In this document: piece by piece, positions 45,175 to 53,503 of the stretch | Layout of the letters: every line of letters starts with the position of its first letter | Numbering within the stretch: the first letter of the stretch is position 1 | Source: Fuscibacter oryzae | GTDB taxonomy: Bacteria > Pseudomonadota > Alphaproteobacteria > Rhodobacterales > Rhodobacteraceae | DNA length: 64,000 nt | NCBI RefSeq assembly: GCF_016765795.1 | Contig: NZ_JAESVP010000002.1 | Coordinates: 434,001 to 498,000 of the forward strand | Reading direction: 5' to 3' | The notes under the pieces: generated by a model | The model's database searches: none | The model's input: only the letters and a program-made list of their open reading frames with translations | What the model was told of the DNA's origin: nothing | Translations under genes and position numbers: made by a program

Positions 45175-47982
45175 ATGAAACCAGCCTTCGCACTTGACTT
45201 ACGGGACGATGCCATCGGCCTTCTGCATCGCAGCGGCCCAACCTGGCAACAGGTGGGCGGTGTGGCCATGGATGAACCCGACCTGACCGGCGCGCTGTCT
45301 TATCTGCGCGCAACGGCCCTGGGCCTGTCGCCTCGTGGCATCACCACCAAGCTGGTGATCCCGAACGACCAGATCCTGTATACCACCGTTTCGGCCCCTG
45401 GGCCGGATGACGAAAGTCGGCGCAGCCAGATCAGGGCCGCCCTCGACGGGCGCACCCCCTATGCGCCCGAAGATCTGGTGTTCGACTGGTCGGGCACCGG
45501 GGATGAGGTGCAGGTCGCCGTCGTCGCGCGCGAGACGCTTGACGAGGCAGAGGGCTTTGCCGCCCGCCACCGCTTCAACCCAATCGCCTTCGTCGCCGTC
45601 CCCGAGGCGGATGACTTTGCAGGAGAGCCGTGGTTCGGCCCCAGCGCGTTGTCGGTCTCGCTGCTGTCCGGCATCGAAAAGGTCGAGCGTGACAACCTGC
45701 CCGTCCTCGACATCCGCCGAAACTTCGAACCCGAACTTGAAGCTGAAGATGACGCGCAGGTCGCACCGCTGCTGATCCAGCCCGAATATGCGCCATCGGA
45801 TGATGTTGATGCGGTCGCAACCCCGGCTTTGCAAGAAGCAGTCTCGGCAACCGCTGAGGGCGACCCAGAGGCAGAGCCAGACTTCGATCCGGCCCCGATG
45901 GAAGACCCGTCCCTTCCTGACGAGGTTGCCCCCCTCCCGGAAGAAGCCCCGCAGCAGCCAGAACCAGAGGTCCCTCCTCCGGCAGATCCGGTCCAACCAC
46001 CGGCACAGAAATCTTTGCCAGCGGAAACCTTGTCGCAAGCGATCCGTCCGTTGCTTCCGCCCATCGTGGAAGAGGCACCGATGGCGCTGGATGTCATGCC
46101 AGAGGAAGAGGGCCCTGCCCGCCCCTCGGTCATCAATCCGGCGATCCCCGATGACGTACCTCCGATGCCGGGGCTGGCAGCGGCCATGGCCTTCTCCAGC
46201 CGCCGTGCGCCCGATGTGGCGGCGGCAACAAGTGGTCGGATTGTGCGGCCCACCGTTACCAAGCCTGCGGTGGCAAAACCGCTGGCCGCCAGCAAAGGCT
46301 TTGCGGCAGAGCCGGGTCCGGCACAGCGACCCGCCGTTTCTGCGGCCCCAGCCACGGCTGCTGCGCGCAACGGGCGGGTAGCCCCTGCCAAAAACGGTCT
46401 CTCATCGCTCGATTCGTCCGCCGCAAAAGGCAAGAAATCCCCGACAGAAGAGCTGTCCGCCGCCAGCACCGCAGGCGCATCCGCTGTGGTCCGGCCAACG
46501 CAGGCCAAACCTGTAACCGGCCTGTCGGGCCGTGCAGTCGCTCCGCCCCGCAAGTCGCGGCATATGGGGCTGATCCTCACCGGCATCTTGCTGCTGTTTC
46601 TGGCGCTGGTTGCGGCGTGGTCGTCAATCTTCCTCGCCTCTTCCGACGATCCGTCCCAGCCAGAGGCGGTACAAACCGCCTCTGCCACGCCGGATGTGCA
46701 ACCGACGACCGATCCTGCCGACGCCACGCCCCCCGACCAATCCACCGACCTGCCCACGGCAGAGGATGAAGCGCTGGCCGATCTGCAAGATCCGGCATCT
46801 GGCACCGATCAGGCCACCCCAGCCGTCACCGAACCCGCCCCGCTCGATCCGGCCCCCGCTGCCGCCCAGTCGGCCGATGCTGCGCCAACAGCGACCGCCC
46901 CGACAGGCGAGCAGGCTCAGGATGAGATTTTCCTGGCAACGATGGATGCCGCGCCCAAAACGCCCGATCCCTCTGCTTTGCCCGACCCCGAAGCGCGCGG
47001 CGACAGCCTGCCTCTCTCGCAGGCTGCCCCCCCGCCCTTTGGCACCACCTATCAGTTCGACGCCGCAGGTCTCATCAAGCCCACGCCGGACGGGATCATC
47101 ACCCCCGAAGGGATCACGCTGGTTGCAGGCAAACCGCCGCTGCTGCCCAAGCCGCGTCCGGCTGCGTTGGCCGCTGCCGCCCTTGCTGTCGCTGCCGCAC
47201 CTGCTGTGGAAGCGGCAGTCGCCGCAGTTGCCGCCGAAACGCCGTTCCCATCAGACCCCGCGCTGGCAGGGGCCAAGCCCCGGTCACGACCCGCATCGCT
47301 GGCCCTGCCCCCGGCCGTAACGCCAGATCCCGCAACCGCGCCCAAGCCGGATGACGGGGCCGCGCTTGCTCCGGCGGCAGATGTGCCGCCCGGCCCACGC
47401 CCGCTTGCGCGCCCCGCAGCACTCGCCGCAGCCGTTCCCCCCGCAACCGATGCCTCCGCCGCTTCGCTTGCAGCAAATATCGACGCGGATTCGATCAGCC
47501 CGCTGGCCATCGCAATTTCCCGTCGCCCTGCCGCGCGCCCCTCTGGTCTGAACAGCGCGGTCGAGGCTGCGGTCGCCGAAGCCAACCGCCCCGAAGCGCG
47601 CCCTGAAACACCTGCCCCGGAACCAGAGGTCAAGCTGGCCGCCGCGCCGGTTGCTGCCCCCGAATCGAATGTCCGCCTCGCCACGCCAGAGGCCGATTCA
47701 GAACCAGAGGCCGCCTCCGCCGCGCCTTCCATCCCGACCCGCGCCTCGGTGGCAAAACAGGCCACGCTGAAAAACGCCTTCGATCTGGGCAAGACCAATT
47801 TGATCGGGGTCTATGGCACGCCGTCGAAACGCTACGCGCTGGTCCGCACCTCGTCTGGCAGTTTCAAAAAGGTCAAACCGGGTGACCGGATCGATGGCGG
47901 CAAGGTTGTCTCGATCGGAGATGACAGTTTGCGCGTTCAAAAAGGCGGCCGTACGGTCGTGCTGGCCCTGCCCAAGACCTGA
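45175..47982 (+). CDS. Large bitopic protein with PilM/GspL-like and PilP-like ends
   Basis: This 935-residue protein begins with a domain resembling the actin-like cytoplasmic part of GspL/PilM (residues 1-180: MKPAFALDLRDDAIGLLH, IPNDQILYTTV, TPYAPEDLVFDW). Then come about 280 residues of Pro/Ala/Glu-rich disorder and one transmembrane helix near 464-485 (GLILTGILLLFLALVAAW). A second long Pro/Ala-rich stretch follows. The C-terminal 60 residues resemble PilP/GspC (NLIGVYGTPSKRYALVR, FKKVKPGDRIDGGKVVSIG). No pilus or type II secretion genes are near. The function is unknown. Confidence 0.75.
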   Translation: MKPAFALDLRDDAIGLLHRSGPTWQQVGGVAMDEPDLTGALSYLRATALGLSPRGITTKLVIPNDQILYTTVSAPGPDDESRRSQIRAALDGRTPYAPEDLVFDWSGTGDEVQVAVVARETLDEAEGFAARHRFNPIAFVAVPEADDFAGEPWFGPSALSVSLLSGIEKVERDNLPVLDIRRNFEPELEAEDDAQVAPLLIQPEYAPSDDVDAVATPALQEAVSATAEGDPEAEPDFDPAPMEDPSLPDEVAPLPEEAPQQPEPEVPPPADPVQPPAQKSLPAETLSQAIRPLLPPIVEEAPMALDVMPEEEGPARPSVINPAIPDDVPPMPGLAAAMAFSSRRAPDVAAATSGRIVRPTVTKPAVAKPLAASKGFAAEPGPAQRPAVSAAPATAAARNGRVAPAKNGLSSLDSSAAKGKKSPTEELSAASTAGASAVVRPTQAKPVTGLSGRAVAPPRKSRHMGLILTGILLLFLALVAAWSSIFLASSDDPSQPEAVQTASATPDVQPTTDPADATPPDQSTDLPTAEDEALADLQDPASGTDQATPAVTEPAPLDPAPAAAQSADAAPTATAPTGEQAQDEIFLATMDAAPKTPDPSALPDPEARGDSLPLSQAAPPPFGTTYQFDAAGLIKPTPDGIITPEGITLVAGKPPLLPKPRPAALAAAALAVAAAPAVEAAVAAVAAETPFPSDPALAGAKPRSRPASLALPPAVTPDPATAPKPDDGAALAPAADVPPGPRPLARPAALAAAVPPATDASAASLAANIDADSISPLAIAISRRPAARPSGLNSAVEAAVAEANRPEARPETPAPEPEVKLAAAPVAAPESNVRLATPEADSEPEAASAAPSIPTRASVAKQATLKNAFDLGKTNLIGVYGTPSKRYALVRTSSGSFKKVKPGDRIDGGKVVSIGDDSLRVQKGGRTVVLALPKT

Positions 47983-48045
47983 CGACCCGAAAACCAGACT
48001 GCCCAAATCCTGACCGGCCAATACGACACCGGCTGTTTTCAGAAC

Positions 48046-48059
48046 ACGAAAGATTTCGT
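48046..48059. promoter_or_regulatory. Short palindrome before the Kef antiporter gene
   Basis: ACGAAA and TTTCGT flank GA, 74 bases before the start of the antiporter gene. It could be an operator, but no regulator is known and chance is possible. Confidence 0.25.
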
Positions 48060-48132
48060 ATCCGCCCCTGATTGTTTCAACTCGCCGAGAGGTGGGTTGC
48101 GCTGCCACATTCATCCGGCACAAGAAGACGCC

Positions 48133-50172
48133 ATGGAAGATTTCCTGCTCCTCGCCTCGATTTATCTGGGTGCCGCTGTGCTGGTGGTGCCGCTTTCCGT
48201 GCGTGCCGGTCTTGGCTCTGTCATCGGCTATCTGGGCGCGGGCATTCTGATGGGGCCGATCCTTGGCCTTGCCGGGGCTGAAACCGCGAACCTTCAGCAT
48301 TTTGCCGAATTCGGCGTGGTGCTTATGCTGTTCCTGATCGGGCTGGAGCTGGACCCGGCGGCCCTGTGGGAAATGCGGCACAAGCTGGTGGGCTTGGGCG
48401 GGGCGCAGGTGGTGCTGACCTCGGCGGCCATTGCCACGGGGCTTTTGCTGTTGGGCCAAAGCCCCGGCGTGGCGGTGACCTGCGGCATGCTCGCCTCGCT
48501 GTCCTCGACCGCCATCGTGCTGCAAACCATGACGGAAAAGAACCTGATGCGCACCCAAGGCGGTCGCAGCGCCTTTTCGGTGCTGCTGACGCAAGACATC
48601 GCCGTCATTCCGATGCTGGCGCTGATTCCGCTGATTCCGCTGCCGCAAACCAATATCACGCTTGATGCGTCGCGCTTCGGCATCATCAACCCGCCGACCG
48701 AGGTGGAAAGCCACGCTGCTGGCACCGCCGCCGAACCCTTGGTCACGCTGGTGCAATCCTTGCCCGGCTGGGGGGCGGCGCTGCTGACGCTGGCGATCGT
48801 TGCTGGCATCGTGCTGGCGGGCCATTACCTCAGCCGCCCGGTCTTCCGCTTTGTCCACGCCGCCCGCCTGCGAGAGATGTCCACCTTCATCTCGCTGCTT
48901 CTGGTGCTGGGCATTGCTTTCCTGATGACACTGGTCGGCCTGTCGCCCGCGCTTGGCACCTTTCTGGCCGGGATGGTTCTGGCCAACTCGGAATTCCGCC
49001 ATCAGCTAGAGGCGGATCTGGAGCCGTTCAAGGGCCTGCTGCTGGGTCTGTTCTTCATGACCGTGGGCGTTGGCGTCAATTTTCAGATGCTGGCGCGCAG
49101 CCCCTTTGTCGTTCTGGGCCTGACGCTGGGGCTGATGGCGCTGAAGCTGGGCATCCTTTATGGCCTGTCGCTGGTGTTCAAACTGCGCGGCAAGGACCGC
49201 TGGCTGTTTTCGCTGTCACTGGCGCAGGGCGGCGAGTTCGGCTTTCTGATCGTCAGCTTTGCCCGCAGCGAAGGCGTACTGCCCCTTGCCGCCGGGCAAA
49301 TGTCGCTGCTGGTGATCAGCCTGTCGATGCTGCTGACGCCCTTGCTGTTCATCGCCTATGACCGGCTGGCGCTGCGGCTGAAAGCGCGGGTGCCAGACCG
49401 CGCACCCGATGCGATTGACGAAAAAGGCCCGGTCATCATTGCCGGGATCGGGCGCTTTGGTCAGGTCGTCAACCGGCTGGTGCGGCATTCTGGCATTCCG
49501 ACCGTCGTCCTCGATGCCGATCATTCCACCATCGAAACCCTGCGGCGGTTCGGGGTGAAAAGCTTCTACGGCGACCCCTCTCGCCCCGATCTTTTGCAGG
49601 CGGCGGGTCTGGCCGAGGCGCAGGTTCTGGTGGTCGCGGTTGATGATACGCAGGTGGCCAACCGCATCGTGCGCTATGCCAAATCGGTCCGCCCCGATCT
49701 GCATGTTGTCGCCCGCGCCCGCGACCGGGTGCATGTGTATGAGATGTATCAGGCCGGGGCCGATGACATCATCCGCGAAACCTTTGACAGTTCAATTCGC
49801 GCTGGCCGTTATGTCCTAGAAAACATGGGGTTCTCAGAATACGAGGCCGCGAAACTGTCGCGCACCTTCTATCATATGGACCGTGCGGCAGTGCGCGATC
49901 TGGCCCGGTTGTGGAAACCGGGGCAACCGGCCCATCTGAACGAACCCTATGTTGCCCGCGCCAAGCAGCTTGACCGCGATCTGGAAACCGCGCTGATCGA
50001 TACACTGCACGAAACCCAGGCTATGCCCGGAGAGATTGACCTGTCCGAAGCCATCCTGCTGTTTGACGAGCCGCCCGCAACGCCGGTGGCCGACAATCTG
50101 CCGGTCACCGCCGAAATTGCGCTTCAGCCGCCCGAAACGCCTGCTTCGGCAAAGGTTGCCATCCCCGACTGA
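48133..50172 (+). CDS. CPA2-family monovalent cation:proton antiporter (KefB/KefC type)
   Basis: This 679-residue protein has 12-13 transmembrane helices of the Na/H exchanger fold (residues about 1-400). A TrkA-N Rossmann domain follows ([19 protein letters not shown], about 420-540). It is expected to release K+ in exchange for protons under redox or electrophile control. ATG 48133 has AAGAAG upstream; the frame to 48097 lacks support. Its last 49 bases overlap the convergent cobT gene. No KefF/KefG partner is present. Confidence 0.9.
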   Translation: MEDFLLLASIYLGAAVLVVPLSVRAGLGSVIGYLGAGILMGPILGLAGAETANLQHFAEFGVVLMLFLIGLELDPAALWEMRHKLVGLGGAQVVLTSAAIATGLLLLGQSPGVAVTCGMLASLSSTAIVLQTMTEKNLMRTQGGRSAFSVLLTQDIAVIPMLALIPLIPLPQTNITLDASRFGIINPPTEVESHAAGTAAEPLVTLVQSLPGWGAALLTLAIVAGIVLAGHYLSRPVFRFVHAARLREMSTFISLLLVLGIAFLMTLVGLSPALGTFLAGMVLANSEFRHQLEADLEPFKGLLLGLFFMTVGVGVNFQMLARSPFVVLGLTLGLMALKLGILYGLSLVFKLRGKDRWLFSLSLAQGGEFGFLIVSFARSEGVLPLAAGQMSLLVISLSMLLTPLLFIAYDRLALRLKARVPDRAPDAIDEKGPVIIAGIGRFGQVVNRLVRHSGIPTVVLDADHSTIETLRRFGVKSFYGDPSRPDLLQAAGLAEAQVLVVAVDDTQVANRIVRYAKSVRPDLHVVARARDRVHVYEMYQAGADDIIRETFDSSIRAGRYVLENMGFSEYEAAKLSRTFYHMDRAAVRDLARLWKPGQPAHLNEPYVARAKQLDRDLETALIDTLHETQAMPGEIDLSEAILLFDEPPATPVADNLPVTAEIALQPPETPASAKVAIPD

Positions 50173-51134
50173 CAGACCACCGCCGCGCGGATCACACCCA
50201 AGGCAACCGCCGCACCTGACCCTTCGCCCAAGCGCAGGCCCAGCGACAGCAGTGGTTGCTTGCCCAGTTTCTCCAGCAGCCGCGCATGGGCACCCTCGGC
50301 CGACAGATGCCCCGCCACCGCATGATCCAGCGCCCCCGGCGTGGCACAATGAAGCACCGCCGCCGCCGCGCAGGCGATAAACCCGTCCAGCACCACCGGC
50401 ACCCGTTCGACCCGTGCCCGCGCCATGGCCCCGGCCATCGCCGCCACCTCGCGCCCGCCAAGCGCGGCCAGCACCTGCAAGGGGCCTGTCACATCCGCAT
50501 GACGCGCCAGCCCGGCATCCACCGCCTTCGCCTTGCGCGTCAGGCCCGCATCATCCACCCCGGTGCCGCGACCCACCCAATCCATGCCGGTGCCACCGAA
50601 CAGCTTGGCGGCAAGGGCGGCAGCCACCGTGGTATTGCCAATCCCCATCTCGCCCACCACCAGAATGTCGGCCTTTGGGCTCACCGCATTCCAACCGGCT
50701 TGCAGGGCCGCCACCGTCTCGGCCTCGGTCATCGCGGGGCCTTGGGTAAAGTCTGCCGTGGGCCGGTCAAGTTCCAGCGCCACCACTTCTACCTCGGCGC
50801 CATGCAGCCGCGCCAACTGGTTGATCGCTGCGCCACCATGGCGAAAATTCGCCACCATTTGCACTGTCACTTCGGACGGAAAGGCCGAAACGCCTTGCGC
50901 CGTCACGCCGTGGTTACCAGCGAAAATCACCACCTGAGGGTGATCAATCTGCGGCTGCGCCCGGCCTTGCCAACCGCCGATCCAGATCCCCACCTCCTCC
51001 AGCCGCCCCAGCGCGCCGGGGGGTTTGGTCAACTGGCCATTGCGCTGGGCAGCGGCGGCAAGGGCCGAGGCATCGGCGGCGGGGCTTGCCGCCAGCAGGG
51101 CGGCGAATTCGGGCAAAGAGGTGAAGGCGGTCAT
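50124..51134 (-). CDS. cobT: Nicotinate-nucleotide--dimethylbenzimidazole phosphoribosyltransferase
   Basis: This 336-residue enzyme makes alpha-ribazole phosphate from DMB and nicotinate mononucleotide in cobalamin lower-ligand assembly. It shows [51 protein letters not shown] and the C-terminal [14 protein letters not shown] with the catalytic glutamate. ATG 51134 gives the family length. It is divergent from cobS and overlaps the antiporter gene tail to tail by 49 bases. No cobalamin riboswitch is visible in the 77-base divergent gap. Confidence 0.94.
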   Translation of the reverse strand: MTAFTSLPEFAALLAASPAADASALAAAAQRNGQLTKPPGALGRLEEVGIWIGGWQGRAQPQIDHPQVVIFAGNHGVTAQGVSAFPSEVTVQMVANFRHGGAAINQLARLHGAEVEVVALELDRPTADFTQGPAMTEAETVAALQAGWNAVSPKADILVVGEMGIGNTTVAAALAAKLFGGTGMDWVGRGTGVDDAGLTRKAKAVDAGLARHADVTGPLQVLAALGGREVAAMAGAMARARVERVPVVLDGFIACAAAAVLHCATPGALDHAVAGHLSAEGAHARLLEKLGKQPLLSLGLRLGEGSGAAVALGVIRAAVVCQSGMATFAEAGVSGG

Positions 51135-51211
51135 GGCAAATCCGTTGTATTCCGGTTCTCCCTTGGCTAGCCAAGGCCAAGCCGAATGAACAGCCCGGAA
51201 AGGACCGTTCG

Positions 51212-51943
51212 ATGCAATTGCGCGACCTGCGCCACGATCTCTTTGCCGCCTTCGGCCTGTTGACGCGGCTGCCCATGCCCGACACCGGCGCACCAGACCC
51301 GCGCGCCGCCTGGGCCTGGCCTCTGGCGGGGCTGGCGGTGGGCGGGCTGGCGGTTCTGGCGGGCATGGGCTCTGCCGCGCTGGGGATTGTGCCCGGTGTT
51401 ACCGCCGCGCTGATGCTGGGCGTTGCTGCGGCGCTGACTGGGGGCCTGCACGAAGACGGGCTTGCCGATTGCGCCGATGGCTTTTGGGGCGGGCGCGACA
51501 AGGCCCGGCGGCTGGAGATCATGAAAGACAGCCGCGTCGGCAGCTATGGCGTGCTGGCGCTTGGCATCGTGCTGCTGGCGCGCTGGTCGGCGCTGACGGC
51601 GCTGGTTGGCGCGGGCCATTGGGGGCCGGTGCTGGCGGCAGAGGCGCTGTCGCGCGCCGTGATGCCTGCCGTGATGGCCGCCTTGCCCAACGCGCGCGGC
51701 AGCGGCCTGTCGGCCAGCCATGGTGCGCCGGGCTGGGGCACGGCGATGCAAGCGGCGGCCCTTGCCGCCCTGCTGGCACTGTCACTTGCAGGGTGGCAGG
51801 CCGTGCCGATGATCCTTGCCGCCATGCTGGGCACCGGGGCCGTCGCCCTGACCGCCCGCGCCAAGATTGGCGGGCAGACCGGCGATGTTCTGGGGGCCAG
51901 CCAGCAGATCGCCCTGACTGCCGCGCTGGCGCTGGCAGCGTAA
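51212..51943 (+). CDS. cobS: Adenosylcobinamide-GDP ribazoletransferase (cobalamin synthase)
   Basis: This 243-residue integral membrane protein joins adenosylcobinamide-GDP and alpha-ribazole in the last steps of B12 synthesis. The conserved acidic motif [18 protein letters not shown] and several hydrophobic helices are visible, with [18 protein letters not shown] following. It is the functional partner of cobT next door. A perfect hairpin follows the stop codon. Confidence 0.95.
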   Translation: MQLRDLRHDLFAAFGLLTRLPMPDTGAPDPRAAWAWPLAGLAVGGLAVLAGMGSAALGIVPGVTAALMLGVAAALTGGLHEDGLADCADGFWGGRDKARRLEIMKDSRVGSYGVLALGIVLLARWSALTALVGAGHWGPVLAAEALSRAVMPAVMAALPNARGSGLSASHGAPGWGTAMQAAALAALLALSLAGWQAVPMILAAMLGTGAVALTARAKIGGQTGDVLGASQQIALTAALALAA

Positions 51944-51947
51944 AGCA

Positions 51948-51973
51948 AAACGGCGGCCCGACGGCCGCCGTTT
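51948..51973. terminator. Bidirectional terminator between cobS and carD
   Basis: Perfect 11-base arms AAACGGCGGCC and GGCCGCCGTTT flank CGAC. The minus-strand exit reads TTTTGCTTT, a fair U-tract for carD; on the plus strand only TTT follows. Confidence 0.75.
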
Positions 51974-51991
51974 CATTCATTCCCACAAAGA

Positions 51992-52501
51992 TCAGGCCGC
52001 GCGGCTGGTCAGCACATCGCCAACCTTGCGCTGCGCGCCCGCTTCGTCATCGCCCGAAACGGCGGCGACTTCGCGGGTCAGACGCTCCAGCGCCGCTTCG
52101 TAAAGCTGACGCTCGGAATAGCTTTGCTCGCGCTGATCATCGGCGCGGTGCAGGTCGCGCACCACTTCGGCAATCGCCATCAGGTCGCCCGAGTTGATCT
52201 TTTGCTCATACTCTTGCGCGCGGCGCGACCACATCGCCCGCTTGACCCGTGCCTTACCCTTCAGCGTATCCAGCGCCTTCGACACCACTTCAGGCGAGGA
52301 AAGCTGGCGCATCCCGATATCAATCGCCTTGTTGGTCGGAACCCGCAGCGTCATCTTGTCCTTTTCGAACGAGATCACGAATAGTTCCAGCTTCAGCCCG
52401 GCAATCTCTTGCTCTTCGATCGAGACGATCTTGCCCACGCCATGGGCGGGGTATACCACGAATTCGTCAGGGCGAAATTCGGGCTTCTTGGCTTTGGTCA
52501 T
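51992..52501 (-). CDS. carD: CarD-family transcriptional regulator
   Basis: This 169-residue protein has an N-terminal Tudor-like RNA-polymerase-interaction domain (PDEFVVYPAHGVGKIVSIEE, about 10-70) and a C-terminal helical DNA-binding domain with RAMWSRRAQEYEQKINSGD. In alphaproteobacteria CarD binds RNA polymerase and stabilises open complexes at many promoters. It lies 277 bases downstream of fdxA with its own promoter region. Confidence 0.95.
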   Translation of the reverse strand: MTKAKKPEFRPDEFVVYPAHGVGKIVSIEEQEIAGLKLELFVISFEKDKMTLRVPTNKAIDIGMRQLSSPEVVSKALDTLKGKARVKRAMWSRRAQEYEQKINSGDLMAIAEVVRDLHRADDQREQSYSERQLYEAALERLTREVAAVSGDDEAGAQRKVGDVLTSRAA

Positions 52502-52744
52502 GTTTGTCAGAGTCCTCGGCGTTCACCCATTTTCCGGCGCAAACTGCCACAGCACGGGAAATCCCGCCCTGCGGTCACATCAGTGTCGGAAAAGCGTCCC
52601 AGACGAGCAGTCCTGAGGCGCAGTCAGGTATATTTGTTTTGCGTCAGAAATATGTAGCACAAAAATCACGCGATTCCAACCGCCGCAATAGCAGCATCAG
52701 GCCAATCACGCCCGGTAATCTCGAGTATTTTACCAGTTAGTCAG

Positions 52745-52780
52745 CCAAACTGACCCAAACTGACGATTCGAAACCGAATC
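52745..52780. repeat. Tandem repeat and small hairpin behind fdxA
   Basis: CCAAACTGAC occurs twice in a row (52745-52764). Directly after it GATTCG and CGAATC (52765-52770, 52775-52780) flank AAAC, overlapping the fdxA stop codon. The rest of the gap 52502-52744 shows no gene; it is AT-rich around 52630-52670, where a carD promoter may lie. Confidence 0.4.
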
Positions 52781-53117
52781 AGCCGCCTTCGCCAGGGGCT
52801 TCCGAGAAATACTTCTCAAGCTTGCCGGTCTCGCCATCGCGTTCCTCATAGCCGGGCAGCGGGTCGCGCTTGGTGGTGATCACCGGCCACAGCAGGGCGT
52901 ATTTGCGGTTGAACGTCACCCATTTGTCCATATCCGGCTCGGTATCCGGGCGGATCGCATCGGCGGGGCATTCAGGTTCGCAGACGCCACAGTCGATACA
53001 TTCATCCGGGTGGATGACCAGCGTGTTCTCGCCCTCATAGAAACAATCGACCGGGCAAACCTCTACACAGTCGGTGTATTTGCAGGCGATGCAGTTGTCG
53101 GTCACCACATAGGTCAT
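52779..53117 (-). CDS. fdxA: Seven-iron ferredoxin FdxA
   Basis: This 112-residue electron carrier has the two cluster motifs of the Azotobacter ferredoxin I type. The N-terminal cysteines are C9, C12, C17, C21 and C25 ([16 protein letters not shown]), and [12 protein letters not shown] holds C40, C43, C46 and C50. The spacing fits a 3Fe-4S plus a 4Fe-4S cluster. A long C-terminal extension without cysteine is normal for the family. It lies 49 bases after the S4 protein gene. Confidence 0.94.
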   Translation of the reverse strand: MTYVVTDNCIACKYTDCVEVCPVDCFYEGENTLVIHPDECIDCGVCEPECPADAIRPDTEPDMDKWVTFNRKYALLWPVITTKRDPLPGYEERDGETGKLEKYFSEAPGEGG

Positions 53118-53166
53118 CGGCGGGCCTCATAGCGTTCACGGCGCATCCCTACCCGCTTGGGCAGGA

Positions 53167-53496
53167 TCATTCAAGCGGCTCTGCCATGGCATCCTGCCCC
53201 GGCGGGTCCAGATCTTCGTAAAGGGCCACAGCCTCGGTTGCGGGGCCGCGCCGGTCAGACAGCGACAAGACCCGGATCAGGCGGATGCGCCGGCCTTGCG
53301 GAAAGGTCAGCACATCGCCCACCGCCAGCCCATGCGCCGGTTTCAGGCAGCGCTGCGCATTGATGCGCAGATGCCCGCCCTCGGCCACCTCGGCGGCCAG
53401 TTCGCGCGATTTGAAGAACCGGGCGTGAAACAGCCATTTGTCCAGCCGCAGCTTCGGCTGGGCCAAATGGGTCTGCTTGCCGCCCGGTCCCGCCAT
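53167..53496 (-). CDS. S4-domain RNA-binding protein (HslR/Hsp15-like)
   Basis: This 109-residue protein has an S4 RNA-binding fold (about residues 16-65: LRLDKWLFHARFFKSRELAA, GGHLRIN) and a basic strand (GRRIRLIRVL). The Hsp15 family rescues stalled 50S-peptidyl-tRNA complexes; that role here is inferred. It starts seven bases after the helicase gene, so the two are one unit. Confidence 0.9.
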   Translation of the reverse strand: MAGPGGKQTHLAQPKLRLDKWLFHARFFKSRELAAEVAEGGHLRINAQRCLKPAHGLAVGDVLTFPQGRRIRLIRVLSLSDRRGPATEAVALYEDLDPPGQDAMAEPLE

Positions 53497-53503
53497 ACCG
53501 GCC

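Noticed and set aside
51135-51211. Cobalamin riboswitch between cobT and cobS
   Set aside because: The gap is 77 bases and lacks the B12-box and the needed length.
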